Origin: Spirochaetota bacterium
Lineage (GTDB): Bacteria > Spirochaetota > UBA4802 > UBA5550
DNA length: 64,000 nt
NCBI GenBank assembly: GCA_017999915.1
Contig: JAGNKX010000007.1
Span: 128,488 to 192,487 of the forward strand
Direction of reading: 5' to 3'
Numbering within the stretch: position 1 is the stretch's first letter; the number at the start of each line of letters is the position of its first letter. Under the pieces are notes generated by a model, which saw only the letters and a list, made by a program, of their open reading frames with translations, was not told the origin of the DNA and searched no databases. Shown in pieces: positions 26,919 to 36,567 of this stretch. Position numbers and translations under genes: made by a program.

Positions 26919-26938
26919 GCGAGGTCGCGTGACCTCGC
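26919..26938 (+). terminator. Hairpin between flgL and fliW
   Basis: GCGAGGTC and GACCTCGC form a perfect eight-base stem around GCGT. No T-run follows, so it may slow, process or partly end transcription after flgL. It lies 20 bases before the fliW start codon and leaves the AAAGGAG binding site free. Confidence 0.45.
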
Positions 26939-26957
26939 TTGCAAAAGGAGATCGTTT

Positions 26958-27413
26958 TTGAGCATTAAAATCAAAACCAGGCCTTTCGGCGAAATTGAGA
27001 TAAGGGATGAGCAGGTGATCGATTTCCCAGACGGAATCCTCGGTTTCGACGACGTCAGGAAATTCGTCCTCCTGGACGCCCATGACGAGAATTCCCCGCT
27101 GAAATGGCTGCAGGCCTATGAAGAGCCGGGGCTGGCCTTTGTCATCATACGCCCGGTGGATTTCATGCGCGAATACGAGCTGGTGGTGTCCATGAACGAT
27201 ATCGAGGCGGTCGGCGCCGACACGGCGGAGCACCTGATCGTCTTCGCCATCGTCACCATACCGTCAAACCCGTCGGAAATGACCGCGAACCTCCAGGGGC
27301 CCATCATCATCAACCCCCAGAAGAGGCTCGGCAGGCAGGCGATATCCCTGAGCGACAGGTACAGCGTGCGGCACAGGATACTCGATGAGATGAAAAAGGC
27401 CGCCGAGGGTTAA
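26958..27413 (+). CDS. fliW: Flagellar assembly factor FliW
   Basis: FliW binds CsrA and blocks its repression of flagellar mRNA; when flagellin accumulates, it displaces FliW. The 151-residue protein has the family pattern [41 protein letters not shown], and the C-terminal [16 protein letters not shown]. The start is TTG at 26958, with AAAGGAG about eight bases upstream; a longer frame from 26886 would run through the hairpin. It ends four bases before csrA. Confidence 0.94.
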   Translation: MSIKIKTRPFGEIEIRDEQVIDFPDGILGFDDVRKFVLLDAHDENSPLKWLQAYEEPGLAFVIIRPVDFMREYELVVSMNDIEAVGADTAEHLIVFAIVTIPSNPSEMTANLQGPIIINPQKRLGRQAISLSDRYSVRHRILDEMKKAAEG

Positions 27414-27417
27414 TGGT

Positions 27418-27675
27418 ATGCTGGTACTGGCACGCAGATTGAACGAAAGCATCATGATCGGCGACGATATCGAGGTCGTCATCATCGACATTAAAGGCGA
27501 CCAGGTCAAGCTCGGCATCCGCGCTCCCAAGAGGGTCACCGTTCACCGGAAAGAGATCTATGACGAGATCAGGAAGGAAAACATCGCCGCCATGGATTCG
27601 ACGTTCAAGGCCGAGGAGCTGAAGGAAATCTCCGAGATTTTCAAAAAGGGCAAAGACGAGATGGAGAAAAAATAG
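27418..27675 (+). CDS. csrA: Carbon storage regulator CsrA
   Basis: CsrA is a dimeric RNA-binding protein that blocks translation of mRNAs carrying GGA sites near the start codon. This 85-residue copy has the core [20 protein letters not shown] and [20 protein letters not shown]. It has a C-terminal extension of about 25 residues ([25 protein letters not shown]), longer than the 61-residue E. coli protein, as in several spirochaete and Gram-positive forms. Coupling with fliW allows the FliW-CsrA-flagellin switch. The stop is eight bases before the next gene. Confidence 0.95.
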   Translation: MLVLARRLNESIMIGDDIEVVIIDIKGDQVKLGIRAPKRVTVHRKEIYDEIRKENIAAMDSTFKAEELKEISEIFKKGKDEMEKK

Positions 27676-27683
27676 CCGGCGCG

Positions 27684-28349
27684 ATGGATCTGTTCGCCAT
27701 ACCCTATTTCCCGTACCTCATCATCGCCCTCGCGGCGGTTTTTACCGCCCGCGAGTATGTCACCTATCACGAAATAATAAAGCTCAAGTACGTCTTCACA
27801 CCCCTGGTCACCGCCATCATCGCGGGCCTGGTGATCCTGTCGATGCATGACGGCGGCATTACGACCTACCGCGTGCTGGTGCTGTCGGCGCTGATATGCT
27901 CCATCGTCGCGGACACCATGCTCATGGTGGTCGAGGTGAGCCTGATGGAGCAGGGGATCGTCTACTTCATGATGGGCCACGTCATGTACATCGCGGCGTT
28001 CTCGCTGGATTATGATTTCAGCGGGTGGAACGTGGCCGTCGCCTCCGTGCTGCTGGTCATCCTGGCAATGTTTTACCGCGGCATCAGGGGGGCCGTGGGA
28101 AAGCTCCGGATCCCCATCCTGGTGTACGCCGTGGTGCTCTGCACCATGCTCTTCTTCGCACTCTCTCAATTCAACAAGGATTTCTCCCGGAAAGAGGTTC
28201 TACTCATCGTTGGGGCGCTCCTCTTCGTCATGTCCGATTTTTTACTTGCCTATCTTTCCTTCATTAAGCCCCACAGGCGGGAATCGGTCATCGTGTGGGC
28301 CGTGTACGCTCCGGGACAATTCCTGATCGCCCTTTCCTGTTTCAGCTGA
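27684..28349 (+). CDS. YhhN-family membrane protein (lysoplasmalogenase-like)
   Basis: This 221-residue polytopic membrane protein belongs to the YhhN/TMEM86 family; animal members hydrolyse the vinyl-ether bond of lysoplasmalogens. It has about seven to eight hydrophobic helices and the family signatures KYVFTPLVTAIIAG, SIVADTMLM, GHVMYIAAF and LLFVMSDFLLAY; the paired Asp residues in SIVAD and MSD are thought to be catalytic. It follows csrA by eight bases and may share its transcript. Whether this organism makes plasmalogens is not shown, so the substrate is inference. Confidence 0.8.
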   Translation: MDLFAIPYFPYLIIALAAVFTAREYVTYHEIIKLKYVFTPLVTAIIAGLVILSMHDGGITTYRVLVLSALICSIVADTMLMVVEVSLMEQGIVYFMMGHVMYIAAFSLDYDFSGWNVAVASVLLVILAMFYRGIRGAVGKLRIPILVYAVVLCTMLFFALSQFNKDFSRKEVLLIVGALLFVMSDFLLAYLSFIKPHRRESVIVWAVYAPGQFLIALSCFS

Positions 28350-28517
28350 TTCGTGTGATAATGCATCCCTCCTACCGCCATTTTATCTAGAATCGAGTAA
28401 TATCTCCCACGCCCCCACGGGCGGCTGTGGTAAAAAAGCCATATTATCGCTTTAAAATCCAAATATTAGTGGACGCGTTACCGAATATTCTGTACAACTA
28501 TTACAGAACGCCGGCGA

Positions 28518-31500
28518 ATGTCTGACAATATCAATCGGCGTTGTTTGGCTTTCGGGTTCGGCACTGATATGAGTATATTAAGCGGATATACACTGACAGA
28601 GAAAATAGCCGAGGGCGGGAAGTCCGTAGTATACCGGGGCATACGTGAAAGCGACAACCTGCCTGTTATACTGAAAATAATCCGCGAGGCCAATCCCTCC
28701 CTTTCGGATATCGCCCGCTTCAAGAAAGAATATGAGCTCATCAAGGCGGTGAGGATCGACGGCGTCATCAAGACCTACGGCCTTATCGAAGAGAAGGACC
28801 GCATCGCCATGGTGCTGGAGGATTTCAATGGCGTCTCGATCAAGGAAATCATCAACAAGCGAAGATTCGACATCGAGGAGTTCCTGGAGGTCGCGGTGCT
28901 CGTTGCCGAAACTCTCGGCTACATTCACGAGAACAAGATAATCCACAGGGACATCAAGCCCCACAACCTGCTGTACAACACGTCGACGGGCGAGGTCAAG
29001 ATAACCGATTTCGGGATATCGTCCCTCCTGGGGCGGGAACATGAGAACATATACGACCCCTGGATCATTTCCGGGACACTCCCGTACATGTCGCCCGAGC
29101 AGACCGGGAGGATCAACCGGCCCATTGATCACCGGACCGACCTCTATTCCCTCGGCGTAAGCTTTTATGAGATGCTCACCGGGTCCGTTCCCTTCACATC
29201 CAAGGATCCCCTCGATATACTCTACTGCCACATAGCCAGGGAGCCGGTGCCGCCGGACCGGCTCAACGGCGATATACCGGATATAATCTCGGACATCATC
29301 CTGAAGCTCCTGGCAAAGAACGGGGAAGACCGGTACAACAGCAGTTACGGCCTCAAATCCGACCTTGAGGAATGCGCCCGGCAGCTGAAAAAATACCGTA
29401 AGATCAACCGGTTCGACCTGGGACATGATGATTATTCTAACAGGTTCATCCTGCCCCGGGCCCTCATCGGAAGGGAACGGGAGAAATCCCTGATGATGGA
29501 CGCCTTCAACCGCGTATGCCAGGGGGCCGTGGAGATGGTGGTCGTGACCGGGCCCCAGGGTGTCGGAAAATCGTCGCTGGTCAGTGAGCTGGAAAAGATG
29601 ACAGCCGGCCAGAACGGCTATTTCATCTCCAGTAAATACGAAATGACGCGGCAGAGCGTGCCCTACAGCGCCCTCATCCATTCGTTTCAGAAGCTGATGC
29701 TGCGCATCCTGGCGGAGGGTGAGGAGCGGGTGTCCCGCTGGAGGAACTGCATTATGAGGGCCCTGGGAAGCAATTGCCGGGTCATGATCGACGTGATACC
29801 GGAGCTCGAGATGATCATCGACCGCCAGCCGGACCTCCCGGAAATCGATCCTGAAAAATCCCAGTACCGGTTCAAGCTGGTCCTCGGCGAATTCATCCGG
29901 GTCTTCACAAAACGCGAGCATCCCCTGGTGATCTTCCTCGACGACCTGCAGTGGGCCGATGCGGCAAGCCTCCAGCTGATATCCCGGCTCATGAACGATT
30001 ACACCACCGGGTACCTGCTTCTCATCGCGGCATTCCGCGATTCCGAAGTCGGTCCGGACCATCCCCTTACCGGAGTCCTTGCCGGTTTCAGCGACAGGAT
30101 AAGCAGGATCACCCTGGACCCTCTCACTGCCGGAAACATCAGCGAATATCTTTATTACATCATCAACAGCAGGAAAAGCGATGTCTTCCCCCTTGCGGAA
30201 GTGCTGTACAATAAGACAAACGGCAATCCTTTCTTCCTGGTCAACCTGCTCAGGGCGATCTACGACAGCCGTTACCTCCGGTTCGTCTCATCGGAGGGAT
30301 GGGAATGGGACATTGAAAGGATCATAGGTATGCAGGTATCCGAGAATGTGGTGGAGCTCATGACGGAGCGGTTTGCCGCCATGGATGCGGAAACGCAGAA
30401 TGTCTTAAAGATCGCCGCCTGCATCGGGAACCGCTTCGATCTTGAAGATATGGCCATCCTCCTGGGAAAGAATATCGATGACGCCCTCTCTGATCTGCAG
30501 AAGGCCATCGACGAGGGCCTGGTTTATCTTTCCAACAAGTATTATTATTTTCTCCATGATAAGATACAGGAGGTGATCTATTCCCTTCTGCCCGCGGCCG
30601 AAGAGTCCATGATGCATTACCGTATCGGCCGGCTGCTCATCGGCAGGGTCAGGGATGAAGAGCTCCATGAAAAGATCTTTTACATCGTGAACCAGATGAA
30701 TGCCGGTTCGTCGCAGGCTTCGACCCGGGACGAGCGCATCGAGATCGCCCGCCTCAATCTCATGGCCGGGCACAAGGCGAAATCGGCCACCGCCTACGCG
30801 GAGGCCCTGAATTATTTCAGGTCCGGCATTGCGTTGCTGGAAAGCGACTCGTGGGAGTCTGATTACCGGCTGACCTATGACCTTCATATCGAAAAGGCCG
30901 AATGCGAGTACCTGGACGGGGACTATGACGGCGCCTTCGGGCACCTGGATTACATACTCGATCGCGCCCGCGGCTCCATCGACAGGGCCCGGGTCTACGA
31001 TAAAAAGGTCATCATGTATACAAGCCTGGGCTCGCACCGCCTGGCAATGGAATACGGCATTGAGGCCCTGAAGCTCTTCGGCATGAGGATACCCCCGAGG
31101 CCGGGCCGCCGTCATATCATCCTGGAAATGGCAAAGGCCAGGATCAAGCTGGGGAAGAGGCGCGTCGACGACCTGGCCAATTCCCCTGATATCGTGGATC
31201 CGGAGATCACCATGATCCAGACCCTCTGCATGAATACGGGGACCGCCGCCTATTTCGTCGACAATGACGTCGTTGCCTTCCTGGCCATGAAGCTTGTGAA
31301 CCTGACCCTGGAGCACGGAAACTCGAAGATCGCCTCCTTCGCCTACCTGTCCTACGCCCTGATACTGGGGTCCGGCATGGGCAGGTACGGATCCGCCTAC
31401 CGGTATGGCATGCTGGCCCTTGAGCTGAACGATAAATATAAGAATGCTGACCTGGAGCCGCGGCTCCTCTTTATTTTCGGGTTTCTGGTCAGCCACTGGA

Positions 31501-33761
31501 GAAAGCACTATTCCCGGACACTGGATCTCCTGAACAGGTCATACCGGGTGGGAGTCGAGACCGGCGACCTCAATTTTGCGGTATACTCGGCAATAAACAG
31601 CATCCAATACCGGATCAGGTACGGCGGAGACCTGGATGAGATATACAATGACCTGGCGGGTTACAGGGATTTCGTTTACCGGGTGAAGAACGAGGAGTTC
31701 ATCTTCGAGTTCATCATGGCGCAGCGCTATATCCTGAGCCAGAAGTCGAGGACCCGGTCGATCTCGGATTACAGCGATGATGAATTCAACGAGAAGGAAT
31801 TCGTGGAGAAGATCAGGCAATACCGGGTCACCCTGCACAGTTATTACATTTATAAGATGATCTCATTGTACCATGCACGCGAGTACGATGATGCCCTCGG
31901 GATAGCCGCCATCGTCAAGGACACCATGAGGGACGTCTTGTTCGGCCAGACCAATGTCGTGTTTTATTATTTCTTCCACTCCCTTTCGCTGGTCGCGTCC
32001 ATTCCCGGCCTGCCGGAGGGCGCCAGGCGCAGCCGGTTGATTCAGGTTATGAAAAACCAGCGCCGCCTCGGGAAGTGGGCCCATAACTGCCCGGAAAACT
32101 ACCGTTCCATGTATCTCCTGGTCAGGGCCGAAGTGGCGGCGGCCCGGGGCAGGTACTCCCGCGCAGCCGACCTGTACGGCGAGGCGATCAAGGAGGCGCG
32201 GGCCAACAATTCCCTGCTCTGCGAGTCTATCGGCAACGAGCGCGCCGCGATGTTCCACCTTTTCCGAGGCAATGAATTCATCGCCCGGGCGTACCTGGTT
32301 GAGGCCCATTACTGCTATACGAAATACGGCTCCGCGGCGGTTGCCCACAGGATAGGCCGGGAATATCCCCAATTCATCAGCGGTGAATACCTGGCGGCGT
32401 CCCGTGAATCGCACAAGGATCATTCGAGCAGTTCATCGGGCATACAGGGCATCGACTTCACCATGCTGTTGAAGACGACCCAGATCATTTCCGGAGAGAT
32501 CGTGCTGGAAAAGCTCCTGAAAAAGCTTACCATCGTGATAGGCGAATGCGCGGCCGCGACGAAGGGGGCCCTCATAATGGAAAAGGACGGGGCCCTGGTC
32601 ATCGAGGCGAGCGGCGACATCGCCACGGGGCGCATCGAGGTGCTGAAAAGCATACCCATCTATGCCAGCGGGGAGATATCGTCGGCCATCGTGCACTACG
32701 TGGCCCGCACCATGGAAAACCTCGTTCTCAACGACGCCGCCAACATGGGCCTGTTCGTGAACGATCCGTACATACGGAAGAATCGCTGCAAGAGCGTCCT
32801 CTGCCTGCCCATCATGTCCCAGGCAAAGCTGACCGCGATCTTTTACGCGGAGAACAGCCTGACCACCCAGGCCTTCACCGAAGAGCGGATCGAGCTCCTG
32901 AAGACACTGGCCTCGTACGTGGCCATTTCGGTAGACAACGCGAGCCTTTACGCCAAGCTCGAGGACAAGGTGAAGGAGAGGACCATGGCCCTGGAATACG
33001 CCTATGAACAGGTTAACCGCGCGTATCAGACGATCCAGGAGGACATCTCCCTGGCTCGGCGCATCCAGGAGAATATCTTGCAGAGCCGGCTGGGCCAGGA
33101 TTCGCGATTTTCCCTCGATATCCGTTTTTATCCGATGAGCGAGGTGGGCGGAGATATCTATGATATCGTGGAGATAAAGCCGGGGATACTGCGCGTGCTC
33201 CTCGCGGACGCCACCGGCCACGGGATACAGGCGGCCCTGGTTACGATGCTCATTAAGAGCGAATATGAAAAGCTCAAGTATCAGCATATCGCTCCCTCGG
33301 AGCTGATGGGGATCCTGAACAAGGAGTTTTTCATCCGCTACGGGAACATGTCGGTGCTCTTTTCGTGCATCATCGTCGACATCGATATCAATACCCGCTC
33401 AGTGCGGTACGCCTCCGCCGGCCATCCCGACCAGTACATCATACAGAAAGGCGATGTCACGGTGCTGAAGCGGACCGGCAAGATCGTCGGGTTCGGCCGC
33501 GACCTCGCCTACGGGTGCGACGAGATACCCATATCCCTGGACGACAAGCTGGTCCTCTTCTCGGACGGCATCTACGAGGAGTTCGACCTGGACATGAAGG
33601 AGTATGGCGAGCTGAGGCTGAGGGAGGTCATACGGAAATGCTCCCGCGAGCCGGTGCAGATCATAGCCCGCAGCATCATACAGGACGTGCGCGATTTCAC
33701 CGGCTCCGACCGGATAAACGCCAATGACGACGTGACCATCATCGGCGTCGAGATGCGGTGA
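28518..33761 (+). CDS. Giant signalling protein: Ser/Thr kinase, AAA ATPase, GAF and SpoIIE/PP2C phosphatase
   Basis: This 1747-residue protein has an N-terminal protein kinase domain (about 20-300): glycine loop EGGKSVVYRG, IHRDIKPHN with His143-Arg144-Asp145, and DFG at 164-166. A large STAND/AAA-type ATPase follows: Walker A GPQGVGKSS (345-353) and Walker B LVIFLDDLQWAD (Asp475-Asp476). About 690-1300 is helical, TPR-like. A GAF domain (about 1315-1475) and a coiled coil (about 1475-1525) lead to a SpoIIE-type PP2C phosphatase (Asp1546, Asp1564 in ADATGHG, Asp1683 in FSDG). It resembles cyanobacterial HstK-type proteins but ends in a phosphatase rather than a histidine kinase. The start at 28518 is uncertain; an ATG at 28569 is also possible. 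Confidence 0.9.
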   Translation: MSDNINRRCLAFGFGTDMSILSGYTLTEKIAEGGKSVVYRGIRESDNLPVILKIIREANPSLSDIARFKKEYELIKAVRIDGVIKTYGLIEEKDRIAMVLEDFNGVSIKEIINKRRFDIEEFLEVAVLVAETLGYIHENKIIHRDIKPHNLLYNTSTGEVKITDFGISSLLGREHENIYDPWIISGTLPYMSPEQTGRINRPIDHRTDLYSLGVSFYEMLTGSVPFTSKDPLDILYCHIAREPVPPDRLNGDIPDIISDIILKLLAKNGEDRYNSSYGLKSDLEECARQLKKYRKINRFDLGHDDYSNRFILPRALIGREREKSLMMDAFNRVCQGAVEMVVVTGPQGVGKSSLVSELEKMTAGQNGYFISSKYEMTRQSVPYSALIHSFQKLMLRILAEGEERVSRWRNCIMRALGSNCRVMIDVIPELEMIIDRQPDLPEIDPEKSQYRFKLVLGEFIRVFTKREHPLVIFLDDLQWADAASLQLISRLMNDYTTGYLLLIAAFRDSEVGPDHPLTGVLAGFSDRISRITLDPLTAGNISEYLYYIINSRKSDVFPLAEVLYNKTNGNPFFLVNLLRAIYDSRYLRFVSSEGWEWDIERIIGMQVSENVVELMTERFAAMDAETQNVLKIAACIGNRFDLEDMAILLGKNIDDALSDLQKAIDEGLVYLSNKYYYFLHDKIQEVIYSLLPAAEESMMHYRIGRLLIGRVRDEELHEKIFYIVNQMNAGSSQASTRDERIEIARLNLMAGHKAKSATAYAEALNYFRSGIALLESDSWESDYRLTYDLHIEKAECEYLDGDYDGAFGHLDYILDRARGSIDRARVYDKKVIMYTSLGSHRLAMEYGIEALKLFGMRIPPRPGRRHIILEMAKARIKLGKRRVDDLANSPDIVDPEITMIQTLCMNTGTAAYFVDNDVVAFLAMKLVNLTLEHGNSKIASFAYLSYALILGSGMGRYGSAYRYGMLALELNDKYKNADLEPRLLFIFGFLVSHWRKHYSRTLDLLNRSYRVGVETGDLNFAVYSAINSIQYRIRYGGDLDEIYNDLAGYRDFVYRVKNEEFIFEFIMAQRYILSQKSRTRSISDYSDDEFNEKEFVEKIRQYRVTLHSYYIYKMISLYHAREYDDALGIAAIVKDTMRDVLFGQTNVVFYYFFHSLSLVASIPGLPEGARRSRLIQVMKNQRRLGKWAHNCPENYRSMYLLVRAEVAAARGRYSRAADLYGEAIKEARANNSLLCESIGNERAAMFHLFRGNEFIARAYLVEAHYCYTKYGSAAVAHRIGREYPQFISGEYLAASRESHKDHSSSSSGIQGIDFTMLLKTTQIISGEIVLEKLLKKLTIVIGECAAATKGALIMEKDGALVIEASGDIATGRIEVLKSIPIYASGEISSAIVHYVARTMENLVLNDAANMGLFVNDPYIRKNRCKSVLCLPIMSQAKLTAIFYAENSLTTQAFTEERIELLKTLASYVAISVDNASLYAKLEDKVKERTMALEYAYEQVNRAYQTIQEDISLARRIQENILQSRLGQDSRFSLDIRFYPMSEVGGDIYDIVEIKPGILRVLLADATGHGIQAALVTMLIKSEYEKLKYQHIAPSELMGILNKEFFIRYGNMSVLFSCIIVDIDINTRSVRYASAGHPDQYIIQKGDVTVLKRTGKIVGFGRDLAYGCDEIPISLDDKLVLFSDGIYEEFDLDMKEYGELRLREVIRKCSREPVQIIARSIIQDVRDFTGSDRINANDDVTIIGVEMR

Positions 33762-33778
33762 TAGAATACCCCGCGGGA

Positions 33779-34591
33779 TCAGTTGAGGAGGATATGGTTT
33801 TTCCCGAAAAGCCGGAGGCGTCCCGGCGACAGGGGGTGGCACCGCACCGTCCTGAAGGGCTTCAGCATCGGCGCAACGATGTCGCGGTCCGCGTAGATCC
33901 TCCGGCCGATCATGTCCGCGGCGTAGTTCCTGCGCATGCCGTCAATCAGTATGACGCAGCGCGGGCTTTCGGGATGCTCCGCCGACCTCATGAATAGGTC
34001 CTTCACCGTGACCGTGCGGCCGTCGATGCCGAGGGCAAGGCTGTCCGGCTCCGCGGCGGATATGACGGCGGCGCGTATGTTCTTCATGATGGTAATGGTC
34101 GAGAAGGGGGCGATGAACCAGGAGCAGTTCCTCTCAAAAGTGACCCACTTGTGACGGCGCCCCGCATAGTCCCGTTCGGGCTCTTCCCCTTCCGTCACGA
34201 TGGCGGGCAGCTCGTCATGGGAGAGCCTCGGGAAATCCTCGAAGCTCGTGTTCCGGTTGTCCGCGATCTTCATCAGGAGGCCGTAGACCAGGTTGAAGTC
34301 CAGGCTTTCCCTGGTATAGCGCTTCCGGTACGATTCGAGGACCGCCTTGAGGCGCATCACCGCTTCCGTTCCGTGGATGATGTTGTACCCTGAATATATG
34401 GATGAAAGAATGTCCAGCTGCCGTGTTATGTCCGCGTAGGCCGTTTCAAAATCGACGTATTTGTACTCCAGCTCATGGATCGATTTCTCGATTTCATTGT
34501 GGATATGCTCGATCTTCTGGAGATTGAAGTTCCACAGTTCCCCGTAATCACGGTAGGTCGCCTTGCTTCGTTTATCCGGTTCGGAGTTCAT
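33779..34591 (-). CDS. Hypothetical protein with coiled coil and possible CheW-like end
   Basis: I do not recognise this 270-residue protein. Residues about 10-60 and 75-115 form charged helices (EKSIHELEYKYVDFETAYADI), likely a coiled coil. The second half (KWVTFERNCSWFIAPFSTITIMK, then RCVILIDGMRRNYAADMIGRRI and PLSPGRLRLFGKNHILLN) is beta-rich. It faintly recalls a CheW or CheA regulatory domain, which would suit a scaffold role; this is a weak guess. It is convergent with the kinase gene, 17 bases from its stop, and no promoter is clear. Confidence 0.6.
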   Translation of the reverse strand: MNSEPDKRSKATYRDYGELWNFNLQKIEHIHNEIEKSIHELEYKYVDFETAYADITRQLDILSSIYSGYNIIHGTEAVMRLKAVLESYRKRYTRESLDFNLVYGLLMKIADNRNTSFEDFPRLSHDELPAIVTEGEEPERDYAGRRHKWVTFERNCSWFIAPFSTITIMKNIRAAVISAAEPDSLALGIDGRTVTVKDLFMRSAEHPESPRCVILIDGMRRNYAADMIGRRIYADRDIVAPMLKPFRTVRCHPLSPGRLRLFGKNHILLN

Positions 34592-34785
34592 TGACGTAAT
34601 TCTATACTATCCTTCCGGAATAGTCAATAATTTTTGCATATCGTCCCAAATTACTTGACTTTGACGCCGATTTTCCAAAAATAGTTACTTCACGTTCATC
34701 CTGTCGCATGCGGTTGTCCAACGACCGGCAGTGCCTGTTCGGGAAATAGGGGGGGGCACAGCGCCCCACGTAAAGAGGTATCATT

Positions 34786-35544
34786 ATGATTGGAAAAAAA
34801 ATTCGCCTTCAGCGGTTGATCAACCGCAACACGGGGAAGACTATCATCGTTCCCATGGACCACGGCGTCACCGTGGGACCGATCCCGGGCCTCATCGACA
34901 TGGCCCAGACCGTCAACCGGGTCGCCGACGGCGGCGCCAACGCCATCCTGATGCACAAGGGGATCGTTGAGACGGGACACAGGAATTCCGGCAAGGATAT
35001 CGGCCTTATCGTGCACCTGTCCGCCAGCACCGTGCTGTCGCCCGATTCCAACGCCAAGACCCTGGTATGCACCGTTGAGGAGGCCGTGCGCCTCGGGGCG
35101 GACGGGGTTTCGATCCATGTTAACATCGGGGCCAACACGGAATCCGACATGCTGAGCAAGATGGGCAACGTGTCCCGGGCGTGCCGGGACTGGGGAATGC
35201 CGCTCCTGGCCATGATGTACACGCGGGGATCCAAGATCAAGAACGAATACGACGTGAATGTTGTCAAGCACGCGGCCCGGGTCGGCGCCGAGCTCGGCGC
35301 CGACATTGTAAAGGTCAACTACACCGGTTCCCCGGAATCGTTTTCCGACGTGGTGAAGGGGTGCCCGGTGCCGGTCGTCATTGCCGGCGGCGAAAAGATG
35401 GAGACCGACGAAGAGATACTGGAAATGGTGCGGGGCTCGGTACAGGCCGGCGGCGCCGGCGTATCCATCGGCCGCAACGTGTTCCAGCACGACGACCCGA
35501 CGACCATCGTGAAGAAAATTTCTGAAATCGTTCACGGAAAATAA
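34786..35544 (+). CDS. aroA': 2-amino-3,7-dideoxy-D-threo-hept-6-ulosonate synthase (archaeal-type aldolase)
   Basis: This 252-residue class I aldolase matches the methanogen ADH synthase, which condenses L-aspartate semialdehyde with a 6-deoxy-5-ketofructose phosphate to start aromatic amino-acid synthesis without DAHP. It begins [24 protein letters not shown]; the phosphate-binding IAGGEKM and GAGVSIGRN motifs are present, and the Schiff-base lysine is in [12 protein letters not shown]. It is only three bases from a DHQ synthase II gene, the next enzyme, which makes this assignment much firmer than a plain fructose-bisphosphate aldolase. AGAGGT precedes the ATG. Confidence 0.88.
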   Translation: MIGKKIRLQRLINRNTGKTIIVPMDHGVTVGPIPGLIDMAQTVNRVADGGANAILMHKGIVETGHRNSGKDIGLIVHLSASTVLSPDSNAKTLVCTVEEAVRLGADGVSIHVNIGANTESDMLSKMGNVSRACRDWGMPLLAMMYTRGSKIKNEYDVNVVKHAARVGAELGADIVKVNYTGSPESFSDVVKGCPVPVVIAGGEKMETDEEILEMVRGSVQAGGAGVSIGRNVFQHDDPTTIVKKISEIVHGK

Positions 35545-35547
35545 GGA

Positions 35548-36555
35548 ATGAAGGAAATCTGGCTCCACCTGGCATCGTGGGACAAGAAGCTCGTGACCGA
35601 GGCGCTCGAGGCGGGCGTTGACGCCATCATCACCGCCGCGGACGAATTCGTCCCCCGGATCAAGGAGCTGGGGCGGATGGCGGTCATCGCGCCGGCCCAG
35701 GGCGACCGGAAGATACCCGATGACGTGGAGATGATCGTCATAAAAAACAAGGACGACGAGAAGAGGGCCGCGGAAGCCCTGAAGAGCCGCGTGGTGGTGG
35801 CCCGCACCACGGACTGGAACATCATCCCCCTGGAGAACCTGATACCTCGGGGAGGCGAGCGCCTCTACACCTTCGTGAGGAATTCCTCGGACGCAAAGCT
35901 CGCGGCGGGGATCATGGAAAAGGGCGTGGCCGGCGTGGTTCTCGAGACCGACGATCCCTCCGAGATAGGGAAGACCGTCCGCTATATTAAGGATCTCGAC
36001 AGCGAAACCTACCGGATGGCAAGCCTCGAGGTGACCGGCATCAGGAACATCGGCATCGGCGACCGCGTCTGCGTCGATACCTGCAGCAATATCAATCCGG
36101 GCGAGGGCCTTCTGGTGGGCAACGGCAGCCAGGGCATGTTCCTCGTTCACGCGGAGAACATAGAGAACCCCTACGTCGCGCCCCGTCCCTTCCGCATCAA
36201 CGCGGGAGCGGTCCATTCCTACGTGAAAGTACCCGGGGGCGCAACCAGGTACCTCGGCGAGCTGAAGACCGGCGACCCGGTGCAGATCGTTACCAGCGGC
36301 GGCGGCACCTATACCTCCTACGTGGGGCGCTCCAAGATAGAGAAGCGGCCGATGCTGGTCGTCTACGCCACGGACGGCCAGGGCGGCGAATACTCGGTGG
36401 TGCTGCAGAACGCCGAGACGATCAGGCTAACGGCCCCGGATGGAAAGGCCGTCAGCGTAGCGCAGCTGAAGCCCGGCGATCATGTGCTGGGGTGTCTCGA
36501 AAAGGGCGGGCGCCATTTCGGGATGGCGGTGGATGAAACGATCAAGGAGCAGTGA
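35548..36555 (+). CDS. aroB': 3-Dehydroquinate synthase II
   Basis: DHQ synthase II (MJ1249 type) oxidatively deaminates and cyclises the ADH synthase product to 3-dehydroquinate, with NAD. The 335-residue protein starts KEIWLHLASWDKKLVTEALEAG and contains the family motifs VARTTDWNIIPLENLIP, VCVDTCSNINPGEGLLVGN and RPFRINAGAVHSYVKVPGG. It is not related to classical AroB. The gene is common in archaea and found in some bacteria. It lies three bases after the ADH synthase, so the pair replaces the DAHP route to shikimate; no DAHP synthase or aroB is seen in this window. Confidence 0.93.
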   Translation: MKEIWLHLASWDKKLVTEALEAGVDAIITAADEFVPRIKELGRMAVIAPAQGDRKIPDDVEMIVIKNKDDEKRAAEALKSRVVVARTTDWNIIPLENLIPRGGERLYTFVRNSSDAKLAAGIMEKGVAGVVLETDDPSEIGKTVRYIKDLDSETYRMASLEVTGIRNIGIGDRVCVDTCSNINPGEGLLVGNGSQGMFLVHAENIENPYVAPRPFRINAGAVHSYVKVPGGATRYLGELKTGDPVQIVTSGGGTYTSYVGRSKIEKRPMLVVYATDGQGGEYSVVLQNAETIRLTAPDGKAVSVAQLKPGDHVLGCLEKGGRHFGMAVDETIKEQ

Positions 36556-36567
36556 CGCGCGGCCGCG

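Noticed and set aside
34592-34785. A promoter for the ADH synthase gene at TTGACT (34655)
   Set aside because: The TTGACT and TTGACG boxes have no acceptable -10 partner at 16-18 bases, so I left it out.
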